DNA of 21,710 nt from Pseudomonadota bacterium (GTDB lineage: Bacteria; Pseudomonadota; Alphaproteobacteria; Caulobacterales; Caulobacteraceae), in NCBI GenBank assembly GCA_023434265.1, contig JAEYTA010000195.1, forward strand, positions 1 through 21,710. Direction: 5' to 3'. Every line of letters begins with the position of its first letter. Position 1 is the first letter of the stretch. Below the pieces are notes generated by a model, which saw only the letters and a list, made by a program, of their open reading frames with translations, did no database searches and was not told the DNA's origin. Positions 6,226-13,678 of this stretch are shown in pieces. The translations under genes were made by a program, and so were the position numbers.

Positions 6226-7401
6226 TTGATCCCCGACCGCGCGCCCTATGCCGAATATCCGGAGCATAGCCGGGGCCGGCTCGTCCCCGAACCGATCAGC
6301 CGCACCCGCAACGCCTTCGCCCGCGACCGCGACCGCATCATCCACGCCACCGCCTTCCGCCGGCTGAAGGAGAAGACCCAGGTCTTCGTGGCCCACGAGG
6401 GCGACCACTACCGCACCCGCCTGACCCACTCGCTGGAGGTGGCGCAGATCGCCCGCTCCATCGCCCACGCCCTGCGTCTCGACACCGACCTCGCCGAGAC
6501 CGTCGCCCTGGCCCACGACCTCGGCCACCCGCCCTTCGGCCATTCCGGCGAAGACGAGCTGCAGGCGCAGATGGCCGACTGGGGCGGCTTCGACCACAAC
6601 GTCCAGACCTTCCGCGTGGTGACGAAGCTCGAGGAACGCTACCCCGGCTTCGACGGCCTCAACCTCAGCTGGGAGACGGTCGAGGGCGTGGTCAAGCACA
6701 ACGGCCCCGTCGGGCACCGTCTCGATGAGCCGGCGTGGAAGGCCATCGCCGACTACGCGCCCGGCTGGGACCTGCGGCTCGACACCTTCGCCTCGCTGGA
6801 GGCCCAGGCGGCGGCCATCGCCGACGACATCGCCTACAACAACCACGACGTCGACGACGGCGTGCAGGCCGGCCTGTTCACCCTCGACGACCTCGCCGAG
6901 GTGCCTCTGATCGGTCCGGTCCTGCATGGGGTGCGCTGGGACTGGCCCGGCATCGACGAGCGCATGCTGCGCATCGAGGCGGTGCGGCGCATGATCGGGA
7001 CCATGGTCGAGGACGTGCTGGCCGAGACCGAGCGCCGCCTCGAGGCCGACGACATCCGCTCCACCGAGGCCGTGCGCATGGCCCGACGGCCCCTGATCGC
7101 CTTCTCCCCCGCCATGCTGGCCGACCTCGGCGTGCTGCGGAAATTCCTCTTCGAGCGCATGTACCGCCACTACCGGGTCAACCGCACCCGCAGCCAGGCG
7201 CGACGCATCCTCGCCGACATGTTCCAGCTGTTCATGGCCGAGCCGGAGACCCTGCCGCCGGAATGGTCGGGCAAGGCCCTGGCCGGCGACGAGGCCCGCA
7301 AGGCCCGTGCGGTCTGCGACTACATCGCCGGCATGACCGACCGCTACGCCATCGAGGAGCACCGCAAGCTGTTCAGCCTCGACCTCGCTCTCGATCTGTG
7401 A
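6226..7401 (+). CDS. dgt: Deoxyguanosinetriphosphate triphosphohydrolase-like protein
   Basis: A 391-residue HD-domain enzyme of the short dGTPase-like type that hydrolyses dNTPs to deoxynucleoside and triphosphate, helping to control dNTP pools. The HD metal residues are His68 (RTRLTHSLEV), His97-Asp98 (ALAHDLGHPPFGH) and an Asp at about 200 (ADDIAYNNHD). AFRRLKEKTQVFVAHEGDHY at 43-62 is highly characteristic of the family. The start is a TTG; it is the first usable codon in frame and places RAPYAEYPEHSRGR at the N-terminus as in relatives. The TTG overlaps the stop of a five-codon mini-ORF (6212-6229) as TTGA. No strong ribosome site is visible. It diverges from erpA. In Caulobacter, as I recall, argS follows dgt; it is absent here. 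Confidence 0.93.
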   Translation: MIPDRAPYAEYPEHSRGRLVPEPISRTRNAFARDRDRIIHATAFRRLKEKTQVFVAHEGDHYRTRLTHSLEVAQIARSIAHALRLDTDLAETVALAHDLGHPPFGHSGEDELQAQMADWGGFDHNVQTFRVVTKLEERYPGFDGLNLSWETVEGVVKHNGPVGHRLDEPAWKAIADYAPGWDLRLDTFASLEAQAAAIADDIAYNNHDVDDGVQAGLFTLDDLAEVPLIGPVLHGVRWDWPGIDERMLRIEAVRRMIGTMVEDVLAETERRLEADDIRSTEAVRMARRPLIAFSPAMLADLGVLRKFLFERMYRHYRVNRTRSQARRILADMFQLFMAEPETLPPEWSGKALAGDEARKARAVCDYIAGMTDRYAIEEHRKLFSLDLALDL

Positions 7402-7482
7402 TTCGTAAGCCGGGCAGGGGCTTGTAGGATGGTCGTCCGGCGCGTCGATTCGCGCCGCGACCCGACTTTCGAAGGCGCGGCC

Positions 7483-8229
7483 ATGTCCCACGAAGACCCC
7501 TATCGTCCGAACCCGGGCCGCGACCGCGGCGCCTACACCCCGCCGACCGACGACGACCTGCCCTTCCATCGCCAGGGCTACGACCCGCGCCGCCCGGCCG
7601 GCGGCGGAGGCGGCGCCAAGGCCCCGCCGCTGACCCTGATCATCTCCGGCGTCGTCCTGCTGCTGCTCATCGTCGCCGTGGTGGTCTACTACCGGGCCGG
7701 CCCGCGCTCGTCCGACGACGCCCCGCCGGCCGTCGGCACGCCGGTCGGCGAGATCAAGGGCCCGGCTCCCATCGACGCCCAGCCGGTGGATCCCGCGGAA
7801 GGCATCGACGTCTATGCCGAACCCGAGGTCCCGACCGCGACGCCGACCTTCACCCCGCCGCCCGAGGCGGTGCGGCCGCGTCCGGCGCCGGCTCCCGTGG
7901 AGTCCGCTCCGCTGCCGGCCCCGGCGCGCCCGGCGCCGGCGACCCCGGCTCCGCCGGAGAAGAAGGCCGAGCCCGCTCCCGCCGCCGGCGGAACCTCGGG
8001 CGTGCAGATCGGCGCCTTCTCGACCCCGACGCTGGCCGAGAGCGAATACAACCGCGTCGTCGGCCGCTATTCCCGGTTCACCGAGGGCGCCACGCGCCGG
8101 GTGCAGGAGGTCACCGCCTCCAACGGCTCGACCGTCTATCGCACCACCGTCTCGGGGCTCAGCCGCGAGCAGGCCACGGGCCTGTGCAACGCCATCAAGA
8201 CCTCGGGCGGGGACTGCATCGTCCGGTGA
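7483..8229 (+). CDS. SPOR-domain inner-membrane protein
   Basis: A 248-residue bitopic protein. A cytoplasmic stretch rich in Pro, Gly and Asp (1-48) is followed by one membrane helix at about 50-70 (LTLIISGVVLLLLIVAVVVY), a periplasmic Pro/Ala-rich linker (about 85-170) and a SPOR domain at about 173-248 (GVQIGAFSTPTLAESEYNRV to GGDCIVR). SPOR domains bind denuded glycan strands at septa, so a role in division or peptidoglycan remodelling is likely, as for FtsN, but the gene is not demonstrably ftsN. The start with GAAGG about 9 bases upstream is preferred over an ATG 54 bases earlier. Its stop overlaps the nagZ start (GTGA), linking it to muropeptide recycling. Confidence 0.9.
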   Translation: MSHEDPYRPNPGRDRGAYTPPTDDDLPFHRQGYDPRRPAGGGGGAKAPPLTLIISGVVLLLLIVAVVVYYRAGPRSSDDAPPAVGTPVGEIKGPAPIDAQPVDPAEGIDVYAEPEVPTATPTFTPPPEAVRPRPAPAPVESAPLPAPARPAPATPAPPEKKAEPAPAAGGTSGVQIGAFSTPTLAESEYNRVVGRYSRFTEGATRRVQEVTASNGSTVYRTTVSGLSREQATGLCNAIKTSGGDCIVR

Positions 8230-9278
8230 CGCGTTCGGCGGCCATCTATGGCGTCTCCGGGCATCGGCTGACGGCGGAGGAGAAGGCCTTCTTCGCCGAC
8301 GCCCGGCCGTGGGGCTTCATCGTCTTCCGCCGCAACGTCGACGACCCCGACCAGCTTCGCGCCCTGACCGACGAACTGCGCGAGACGGTCGGGGACGCCG
8401 CCGCCCCGGTCCTGATCGACCAGGAGGGCGGCCGGGTCCAGCGCATGGGCCCGCCGCACTGGCCGAAATACCCGCCCGGCGACGCTTTCCTGAAGGCCAC
8501 CAACGACCCGCTGGCGGCGCGCGAACTGGTTCGGCTCGGCGCCCGCCTGATCGCCCATGACCTGCGCAGCGTCGGGATCACGGTCGATTGCCTGCCGGTG
8601 CTCGACGTTCCCGTGCCCGGCGCCCACGACATCATCGGCGACCGCGCCTACGCCCGCGACCCCGCGACGGTGGCGCAGCTGGGCCGCGCCGCCGCCGAGG
8701 GCCTTCTGGCCGGCGGCGTCCTGCCGGTGATCAAGCACATGCCCGGCCACGGCCGCGCCTTCGCCGACAGCCATCACGATCTGCCGGTGGTCCACGCCGA
8801 CCTCGCCCACCTCGACGCCTGGGATTTCGCTCCCTTCCGCGCCCTGTCCGACATGCCGCTGGCCATGACCGCCCATGTCGTCTTCGACGCCATCGACCCG
8901 AAGCGTCCGGCCACCACCTCGAAGAAGGCGCTGAAGCTGATGCGCCGCGACCTCGGCTTCGGCGGCCTGATCCTGACCGACGACCTGTCGATGAAGGCCC
9001 TGTCCGGCTCGCTGACCGACCGGGCCGAGGCGGCGCTGAAGGCTGGCTGCGACATCGTCCTCCACTGCAACGGCGACCTGGCGGAGATGCGCGTCGTGGC
9101 CGAGGGCGTCGGCAAGCTGAAGGGCGGGTCGGCCCGCCGCGCGGAGGCGGCGCTGGCCCGCCTCGTCCGCGAACCCGAGCCCTTCGAGCCGCTGGAGGCC
9201 CGCGCCCGCTTCGACGCCCTGATGAGCGGCCGCCTCGACGCCCGCCGCGGGCCGGATGTCGGGGAGGCGCAGGCATGA
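8226..9278 (+). CDS. nagZ: Beta-N-acetylhexosaminidase (glycoside hydrolase family 3)
   Basis: A 350-residue cytoplasmic GH3 enzyme that removes N-acetylglucosamine from anhydro-muropeptides during cell-wall recycling. LIDQEGGRVQRM is at about 63-74, the substrate-binding KHMPGHG at 170-176, the DSHHDLP loop carrying the acid/base histidine at about 181-187, and the nucleophile motif TDDLSM at 251-256. The single-domain length fits NagZ rather than the larger secreted GH3 glucosidases. The GTG start overlaps the stop of the SPOR gene as GTGA; longer N-terminal extensions lie inside that gene and lack similarity. A tiny 13-codon ORF links its stop to scpA. Confidence 0.94.
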   Translation: MTRSAAIYGVSGHRLTAEEKAFFADARPWGFIVFRRNVDDPDQLRALTDELRETVGDAAAPVLIDQEGGRVQRMGPPHWPKYPPGDAFLKATNDPLAARELVRLGARLIAHDLRSVGITVDCLPVLDVPVPGAHDIIGDRAYARDPATVAQLGRAAAEGLLAGGVLPVIKHMPGHGRAFADSHHDLPVVHADLAHLDAWDFAPFRALSDMPLAMTAHVVFDAIDPKRPATTSKKALKLMRRDLGFGGLILTDDLSMKALSGSLTDRAEAALKAGCDIVLHCNGDLAEMRVVAEGVGKLKGGSARRAEAALARLVREPEPFEPLEARARFDALMSGRLDARRGPDVGEAQA

Positions 9279-9316
9279 CCTCAAGCAGCGCGAAGCGCGA
9301 TAGGTCGCTGAAATGA
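9275..9316 (+). other. 13-codon bridging mini-ORF between nagZ and scpA
   Basis: ATG at 9275 overlaps the nagZ stop as ATGA, reads MTSSSAKRDRSLK, and stops with a TGA that overlaps the scpA start as ATGA. It could pass terminating ribosomes from nagZ to scpA, which has no strong ribosome site of its own. It is probably not a functional peptide. It could also be chance. Confidence 0.3.
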
Positions 9317-10134
9317 CCGAAGCCTTCCAGCCCAATCTCGACTTCTCCGCCGTCGAACAGGCCGACGACCGCGACGCCTTCGTGGTCGACCTGGAAGGCT
9401 ACGAGGGCCCGCTGCACGTGCTGCTGGCGCTGGCCCGGACGCAGAAGGTCGATCTGCTCAAGCTGTCGATCACCCGGCTGGCGGAGCAGTATCTCGCCTT
9501 CGTGCACGAGGCCCGCCGGCGCAACTTCTCGCTCGCCGCCGACTACCTCGTGATGGCCTCGTGGCTGGCCTATCTGAAGTCCCGCCTGCTGCTGCCGCGC
9601 ACCGACAAGGGCAAGGGCGACGAGCCGCCGGCCGAGGAGATGGCCGCCGCCCTGGCCTTCCGCCTGCAGAAGCTCGAGGCCATGCGCAAGGCCGTGGAGG
9701 CCATCCAGTCGCGGCCGCAGCTGAAGCGCGACGTCTTCACCCGCGGCGACCCGGAGGCGACGGTGATCGTGCCGTCCGACCGCATCGACGCCAGCCTGTA
9801 CGAGCTGATGGCCGCCTATGTGCAGCAGCGCCGCCGCGAGGAACTGCGCCGCTACAACCCGACCCAGCGGGTCGAGGCCTTCGCCCTGGAGGCCGCCCGC
9901 GACTGGCTGCGCGAGGTGCTGCCGCGGCTGGAGCAGTGGACGCCGCTGGAGAAGATCGCCCCCGAGAAGCATGCCGGGGAAGGGCCGTCGCAGGCCAGCT
10001 ATACGGCTTCGACCCTGTCGGCGAGCCTGGAGCTGGTGAAGGAGGGAGCCATGGACGTGAAACAGGCCGAGCCTTTCGCCGACGTCTTCCTCAAGCGCCG
10101 CGGCCGGGGCCAGCCGCTGGAGTTGACGCCGTGA
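9313..10134 (+). CDS. scpA: Segregation and condensation protein A (kleisin)
   Basis: A 273-residue kleisin that bridges the SMC heads and, with ScpB, forms the condensin that organises newly replicated DNA. The N-terminal signature is LEGYEGPLHVLLALARTQKVD at about 28-48 (close to the family FEGPLDLLL), followed by LSITRLAEQYLAFV and DYLVMASWLAYLKSRLLLP at about 77-95, the helices that contact the SMC neck. The C-terminal winged helix holds SLELVKEGAMDVKQAEPFAD. The start ATG overlaps the end of a 13-codon mini-ORF. scpB follows after 183 bases containing a long inverted repeat. Length is normal. Confidence 0.95.
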   Translation: MTEAFQPNLDFSAVEQADDRDAFVVDLEGYEGPLHVLLALARTQKVDLLKLSITRLAEQYLAFVHEARRRNFSLAADYLVMASWLAYLKSRLLLPRTDKGKGDEPPAEEMAAALAFRLQKLEAMRKAVEAIQSRPQLKRDVFTRGDPEATVIVPSDRIDASLYELMAAYVQQRRREELRRYNPTQRVEAFALEAARDWLREVLPRLEQWTPLEKIAPEKHAGEGPSQASYTASTLSASLELVKEGAMDVKQAEPFADVFLKRRGRGQPLELTP

Positions 10135-10160
10135 GTTTGCAGTTCGCATCCTCCCACCCG

Positions 10161-10296
10161 CCGTCATCCTCGGGCTTGACCCGAGGATCGGACCATCCGG
10201 TGCGCGGTGTCGAAGATTGTAGCTGGCGGTTCGAGCCATTCCTGAGGCCCGGCCACGAGCCGCCTCTGATCCTCGGGTCAAGCCCGAGGATGACGG
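10161..10296. repeat. Perfect 29-bp inverted repeat between scpA and scpB
   Basis: The arm at 10161-10189 (starting CCGTCATCCTCGGGCTTGAC) is exactly complementary to 10268-10296 (ending CCCGAGGATGACGG), with 78 bases between. Each arm is itself a small hairpin, CCTCGGG and CCCGAGG around CTTGA or TCAAG. This sequence type resembles a dispersed REP-like element I have seen in many alphaproteobacteria, here as an inverted pair. In the mRNA it would form a long stem just before the scpB ribosome site. Confidence 0.9.
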
Positions 10297-10317
10297 TTGT
10301 AGGGGAGGGAAGCTGAG

Positions 10318-10977
10318 ATGATCCAGTTCGCCCCCGACCACACCGAGATCGAGCGCCGGGTCGAGGCCCTGCTGTTCGCCGCCGCCGGTCCGCTGTCCGC
10401 CGCCGAGATCGCCCGCCGTCTGCCCGAGGGCGCCGACGTCGGCGGGGCCATCTCGGCCCTGCGCGACCGTTACCAGGGCCGCGGCGTCGAACTGGAGTGC
10501 GTCGCCGACCGCTGGCGCTTCCGCACCGCGGCCGACCTGTCGTTCATGATGACCGAGGAGCGCGAGGAGCCTCGCCGCCTCTCCAGGGCCGCGCTCGAAA
10601 CCCTGGCCATCATCGCCTACCACCAGCCCTGCACCCGCGCCGAGATCGAGAGCGTGCGCGGCGTCTCCCTGTCGAAGGGCACGCTCGACCTGCTGCTCGA
10701 GATGGGCTTCGTGAAGCTGAAGGGCCGCCGCCGGACGCCCGGCCGGCCGGTCACCTACGGCACCACCGACCGGTTCCTCGAACATTTCAGCCTCGCCAGC
10801 CTGTACGACCTGCCCGGCGTGCAGGAGATGAAGGCCGCCGGCCTGCTCGACCTGTCCATCCCCGCCGGCTTCGAGGTCCCCGACCCGACCCGCGCTTCCG
10901 ACGAAGACGAGACGCCCCTGCTGCCGGGCGACGACGACGCCCCCGAGTTCGCCCGGGATTTCGTCAGCGAAGACTGA
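10318..10977 (+). CDS. scpB: Segregation and condensation protein B
   Basis: A 219-residue protein of two winged-helix domains that dimerises and binds ScpA in the SMC condensin. The first domain begins IERRVEALLFAAAGPLSAAE at about 11-30. The second carries ALETLAIIAYHQPCTRAEIE at about 91-110, with VRGVSLSKGTLDLLLEMGFV after it and the signature GRPVTYGTTDRFLEHFSL at about 142-159. The last 35 residues are acidic (DEDETPLLPGDDDAPEF), a common variable tail. The ATG at 10318 has GGGAGGGA upstream. No twin-arginine translocase genes follow, although to my memory tatABC do in Caulobacter; a cell-wall cluster follows instead. Confidence 0.95.
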   Translation: MIQFAPDHTEIERRVEALLFAAAGPLSAAEIARRLPEGADVGGAISALRDRYQGRGVELECVADRWRFRTAADLSFMMTEEREEPRRLSRAALETLAIIAYHQPCTRAEIESVRGVSLSKGTLDLLLEMGFVKLKGRRRTPGRPVTYGTTDRFLEHFSLASLYDLPGVQEMKAAGLLDLSIPAGFEVPDPTRASDEDETPLLPGDDDAPEFARDFVSED

Positions 10978-11057
10978 GGTGTAGGAATTATTTCCGCGTC
11001 GGGCCTTGACCGAAGCCGTCGAGGCGCCAACCTCCTCATCGCGGCCCGGGCGCGGCG

Positions 11058-11104
11058 AAGTGGCCGAAGTGGCCCAAGTGGCCGTCTTTTTTCCGCGGCC
11101 ACTT
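11058..11104 (+). terminator. Possible terminator: AAGTGGCC repeats, T-tract and complementary arm after scpB
   Basis: AAGTGGCC occurs at 11058-11065, 11067-11074 and 11076-11083, followed by a run of six T at 11087-11092, then GGCCACTT at 11097-11104, which can pair with any copy. The T-run lies in the loop rather than after the stem, so it is an atypical terminator. The 179-base gap between scpB and murC otherwise shows no gene. Confidence 0.35.
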
Positions 11105-11142
11105 TGGGGGAGGGGCGGGTGATGCATTCGGCGCCAAGCCTT

Positions 11143-11150
11143 GCTAAGCG
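11143..11150 (+). promoter_or_regulatory. Weak -10-like element just upstream of murC
   Basis: GCTAAGCG resembles the start of the Caulobacter housekeeping -10 (GCTANAWC) and ends six bases before the murC ATG. It would give a nearly leaderless message, fitting the lack of a ribosome site. No convincing -35 is seen, so this is tentative. Confidence 0.25.
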
Positions 11151-11156
11151 GCTGTG

Positions 11157-12587
11157 ATGATCGCCCGTCTGCGTCCTGTCCCGTTCAACCTGGGTCCCGT
11201 GCACTTCGTCGGCATCGGCGGCATCGGCATGAGCGGCATCGCCGAGATCATGCTCAAGATCGGCTATTCGGTGCAGGGCTCGGACGCCAGGGCCAGCGCC
11301 AACACCGAGCGGCTGGAGAAGCTGGGCGCCAGGATCTTCATCGGCCACGACGCCGCCCACGTCGGCGACGGCGTCTCGGCGGTGGTCTATTCCACCGCCG
11401 TCAAGCCGACCAACCCCGAGATGGTCGTCGCCCGCGAGCGCCGCATCCCGCTGGTCCGTCGCGCCGAGATGCTGGCCGAGCTGATGCGGCTGCAGTTCTC
11501 GGTCGGCGTCGGCGGCACCCACGGCAAGACGACCACCACTTCGATGGTCGCCGCCCTGCTCGACGAGGCCGGGCTGGACCCGACCGTGGTCAACGGCGGC
11601 ATCATCAACGCCTACGGCACCAACGCCAAGGTCGGCGACGGCGACTGGATCGTGGTCGAGGCCGACGAGTCCGACGGCAGCTTCCTGCGCCTGAAGTGCA
11701 CCGTCGCCGTCATCACCAACATCGACCCCGAGCACCTCGACCACTACGGCGACTTCGACGCGCTGCGGAAGGCCTTCGTCGACTTCATCGAGGACATCCC
11801 CTTCTACGGCTTCGGCGTGGTCTGCCTCGATCACCCGGAGGTGCAGCGGCTGGTCGCCCAGATCGACAACCGTCGGCTGGTCACCTACGGCCTCAACCCC
11901 CAGGCCATGGTGCGCGCCGAGAACTGCGATATGCGCCCGGACGGCGCCCGCTTCGACGTGGTCATCCAGCAGCAGGGCGTCGCCGCCCTCGACGAGCCGA
12001 TCCGCATTCCCGGCCTGCACCTGCCCATGGCCGGCTGGCACAACGTCTCCAACGCCCTGGCCGCGATCGCCGTGGCCCGCGAGCTGGACGTGTCCGACGA
12101 CGCCATCCGCCGCGGCTTGGCCGGCTTCGGCGGGGTCAAGCGCCGCTTCACCACCACCGGCGTGGCCCACGGCGTGCGCATCATCGACGACTACGGCCAC
12201 CACCCGGTCGAGATCGCCGCCGTGCTCAAGGCCGCCCGCCAGGTCGCCGAGGGCCGCGTCCTCGCCGTGGTCCAGCCGCACCGCTACACCCGCCTGCGCG
12301 ACCTGATGGAGGAGTTCTCGACCTGCTTCTCCGACGCGGACGCCGTCTGGGTGGCCGACGTCTACGCCGCCGGCGAGTCGCCGATCGACGGCATTCACAA
12401 GGAGGCCCTCGTCGAGGGCGTCCGCCGCTTCGGCCACCGCTCGGTGCAGCCGCTGGACGGCGTCGAGGCGCTGCCGGCTGTGATCCGGGCCGAGGCGAAG
12501 CCGGGCGACCTCGTCGTCCTGCTGGGCGCTGGCGACATCACCCAGTGGGCCTATGCATTGCCGGGACAGCTGGAGGCCCTCGCTTGA
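11157..12587 (+). CDS. murC: UDP-N-acetylmuramate--L-alanine ligase
   Basis: A 476-residue Mur ligase that adds L-alanine to UDP-MurNAc with ATP in the cytosol, the first amino acid of the peptidoglycan stem. The N-terminal UDP-binding domain shows VHFVGIGGIGMSGIAEIM at about 15-32, the ATP P-loop is GGTHGKTTTT at 119-128, and the C-terminal domain carries IIDDYGHHPVEIAAVLKAAR, the MurC-specific YGHHP motif. NIDPEHLDHY marks the central domain. The ATG at 11157 is preferred to the GTG three bases before it. There is no strong ribosome site. It starts a run of overlapping cell-wall genes; murG, which usually precedes murC, is not here. Confidence 0.97.
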   Translation: MIARLRPVPFNLGPVHFVGIGGIGMSGIAEIMLKIGYSVQGSDARASANTERLEKLGARIFIGHDAAHVGDGVSAVVYSTAVKPTNPEMVVARERRIPLVRRAEMLAELMRLQFSVGVGGTHGKTTTTSMVAALLDEAGLDPTVVNGGIINAYGTNAKVGDGDWIVVEADESDGSFLRLKCTVAVITNIDPEHLDHYGDFDALRKAFVDFIEDIPFYGFGVVCLDHPEVQRLVAQIDNRRLVTYGLNPQAMVRAENCDMRPDGARFDVVIQQQGVAALDEPIRIPGLHLPMAGWHNVSNALAAIAVARELDVSDDAIRRGLAGFGGVKRRFTTTGVAHGVRIIDDYGHHPVEIAAVLKAARQVAEGRVLAVVQPHRYTRLRDLMEEFSTCFSDADAVWVADVYAAGESPIDGIHKEALVEGVRRFGHRSVQPLDGVEALPAVIRAEAKPGDLVVLLGAGDITQWAYALPGQLEALA

Positions 12588-13483
12588 TCGACCTGCCCGA
12601 AGCCCGCGGCAAGCTGCTCCGCGACGAGCCGCTCGGCCCCTATACCTGGTTCCGCGGCGGCGGCGCCGCCGACGCCCTGTTCATCCCGGCCGACGCCGAC
12701 GACCTCGCCGCCTTCCTCAAGGCGCTGGACCCGGCCGTGCCGGTGACGGTGCTGGGGGTCGGCTCCAACGTCATTGTCCGCGACGGCGGGGTCGAGGGGG
12801 TGGTGATCCGCCTCGCTGGCCGGCCGTGGGCGCAGGTGACCGCCGACGGCGACACGATCACGGCGGGCGCGGGCGCCCTCGATTCCATGGTGGCGAAGGC
12901 CTCGGCCAAGGCCGGCCTAGCGGGGCTGGAGTTCTACGCCGGCATCCCGGGGACCATCGGCGGGGCCCTGACCATGAACGCCGGCTGCTACGGGGCCGAG
13001 ACGAAGGACGTGCTGGTCTCGGCGTGGGGGCTGAACCGGGCAGGGGAGCGGGTCGACTACGCGCTGGCCGACTTCGGCTACACCTATCGCCACTCGCAGG
13101 CGCCGGCGGAGATCATCTGGGTCGAGGCGACCTGGCGCGGGACGCCGGACGACCCGGCCGCGGTGCAGGCGCGCATCGACGAGATCACCGCCCGCCGCGA
13201 GCAGACCCAGCCCATCCGCGAGAAGACCGGCGGCTCGACCTTCAAGAACCCCGAGGGCCATTCCTCGTGGAAGCTGGTCGACGCGGCCGGCTGGCGCGGC
13301 AAGCTGTTCAAGGCCACCGGCGGCGGCGCGAAGTTCAGCGAGCTGCACTCCAACTTCATGATCAACCCCGGCGAGGCCACCGCCGCCGACATCGAGGGCC
13401 TCGGCGAAGCCGTCCGCGCCGACGTGCTGGCGAAGACCGGCGTGCAGCTGGACTGGGAGATCAAGCGGATCGGCCGCAAGTGA
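12584..13483 (+). CDS. murB: UDP-N-acetylenolpyruvoylglucosamine reductase
   Basis: A 299-residue FAD enzyme that reduces UDP-GlcNAc-enolpyruvate to UDP-MurNAc with NADPH. FAD-binding parts are LGVGSNVIVRDGG at about 57-69 and FYAGIPGTIGGALTMNAGCY at about 117-136. YRHS at 168-171 gives the substrate arginine, GGSTFKNP at 216-223 contains the proton-donor serine, and FSELHSNFMIN near the C-terminus provides the conserved glutamate. The start is a TTG that overlaps the murC stop as TTGA and has GGAGG seven bases upstream inside murC; no ATG fits. Coupled translation with murC is likely. A heptanucleotide repeat array follows. Confidence 0.96.
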   Translation: MIDLPEARGKLLRDEPLGPYTWFRGGGAADALFIPADADDLAAFLKALDPAVPVTVLGVGSNVIVRDGGVEGVVIRLAGRPWAQVTADGDTITAGAGALDSMVAKASAKAGLAGLEFYAGIPGTIGGALTMNAGCYGAETKDVLVSAWGLNRAGERVDYALADFGYTYRHSQAPAEIIWVEATWRGTPDDPAAVQARIDEITARREQTQPIREKTGGSTFKNPEGHSSWKLVDAAGWRGKLFKATGGGAKFSELHSNFMINPGEATAADIEGLGEAVRADVLAKTGVQLDWEIKRIGRK

Positions 13484-13613
13484 GGGGCTAGGTTCCAGGG
13501 GCTAGGGTCTGGGAGGGGCGCGCGGCGGCGATGCGTGCGACCCCCGAAGGCTGGCCCCTAGCCCCTGGCCCCTGGCCTCTAGCCCCCAGCCCCTAGCCCC
13601 TGGAACCTGGCCC
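13484..13613. repeat. Inverted heptanucleotide repeat array between murB and ddl
   Basis: Nine 7-bp units of consensus CTRGCCC run in tandem at 13551-13613 with small variants. Units on the opposite strand (GGGCTAG, GTTCCAG, GGGCTAG, GGTCTGG) lie at 13485-13512, directly after the murB stop. The 18-mer at 13490-13507 is perfectly complementary to 13591-13608, so the array can fold back over an 83-base loop. No coding potential is apparent. Confidence 0.85.
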
Positions 13614-13678
13614 CTTCCCTTGGTTGACCCGCTGTTAAGGACGTCGGGCGCATTGCCACGACTGTTCCGGAGTCCGTC

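Noticed and set aside
13551..13613. CRISPR or replication-origin iterons suspected from the heptamer repeats
   Set aside because: Units are 7 bp without spacers, GC-rich, with no initiator gene or AT-rich region nearby.
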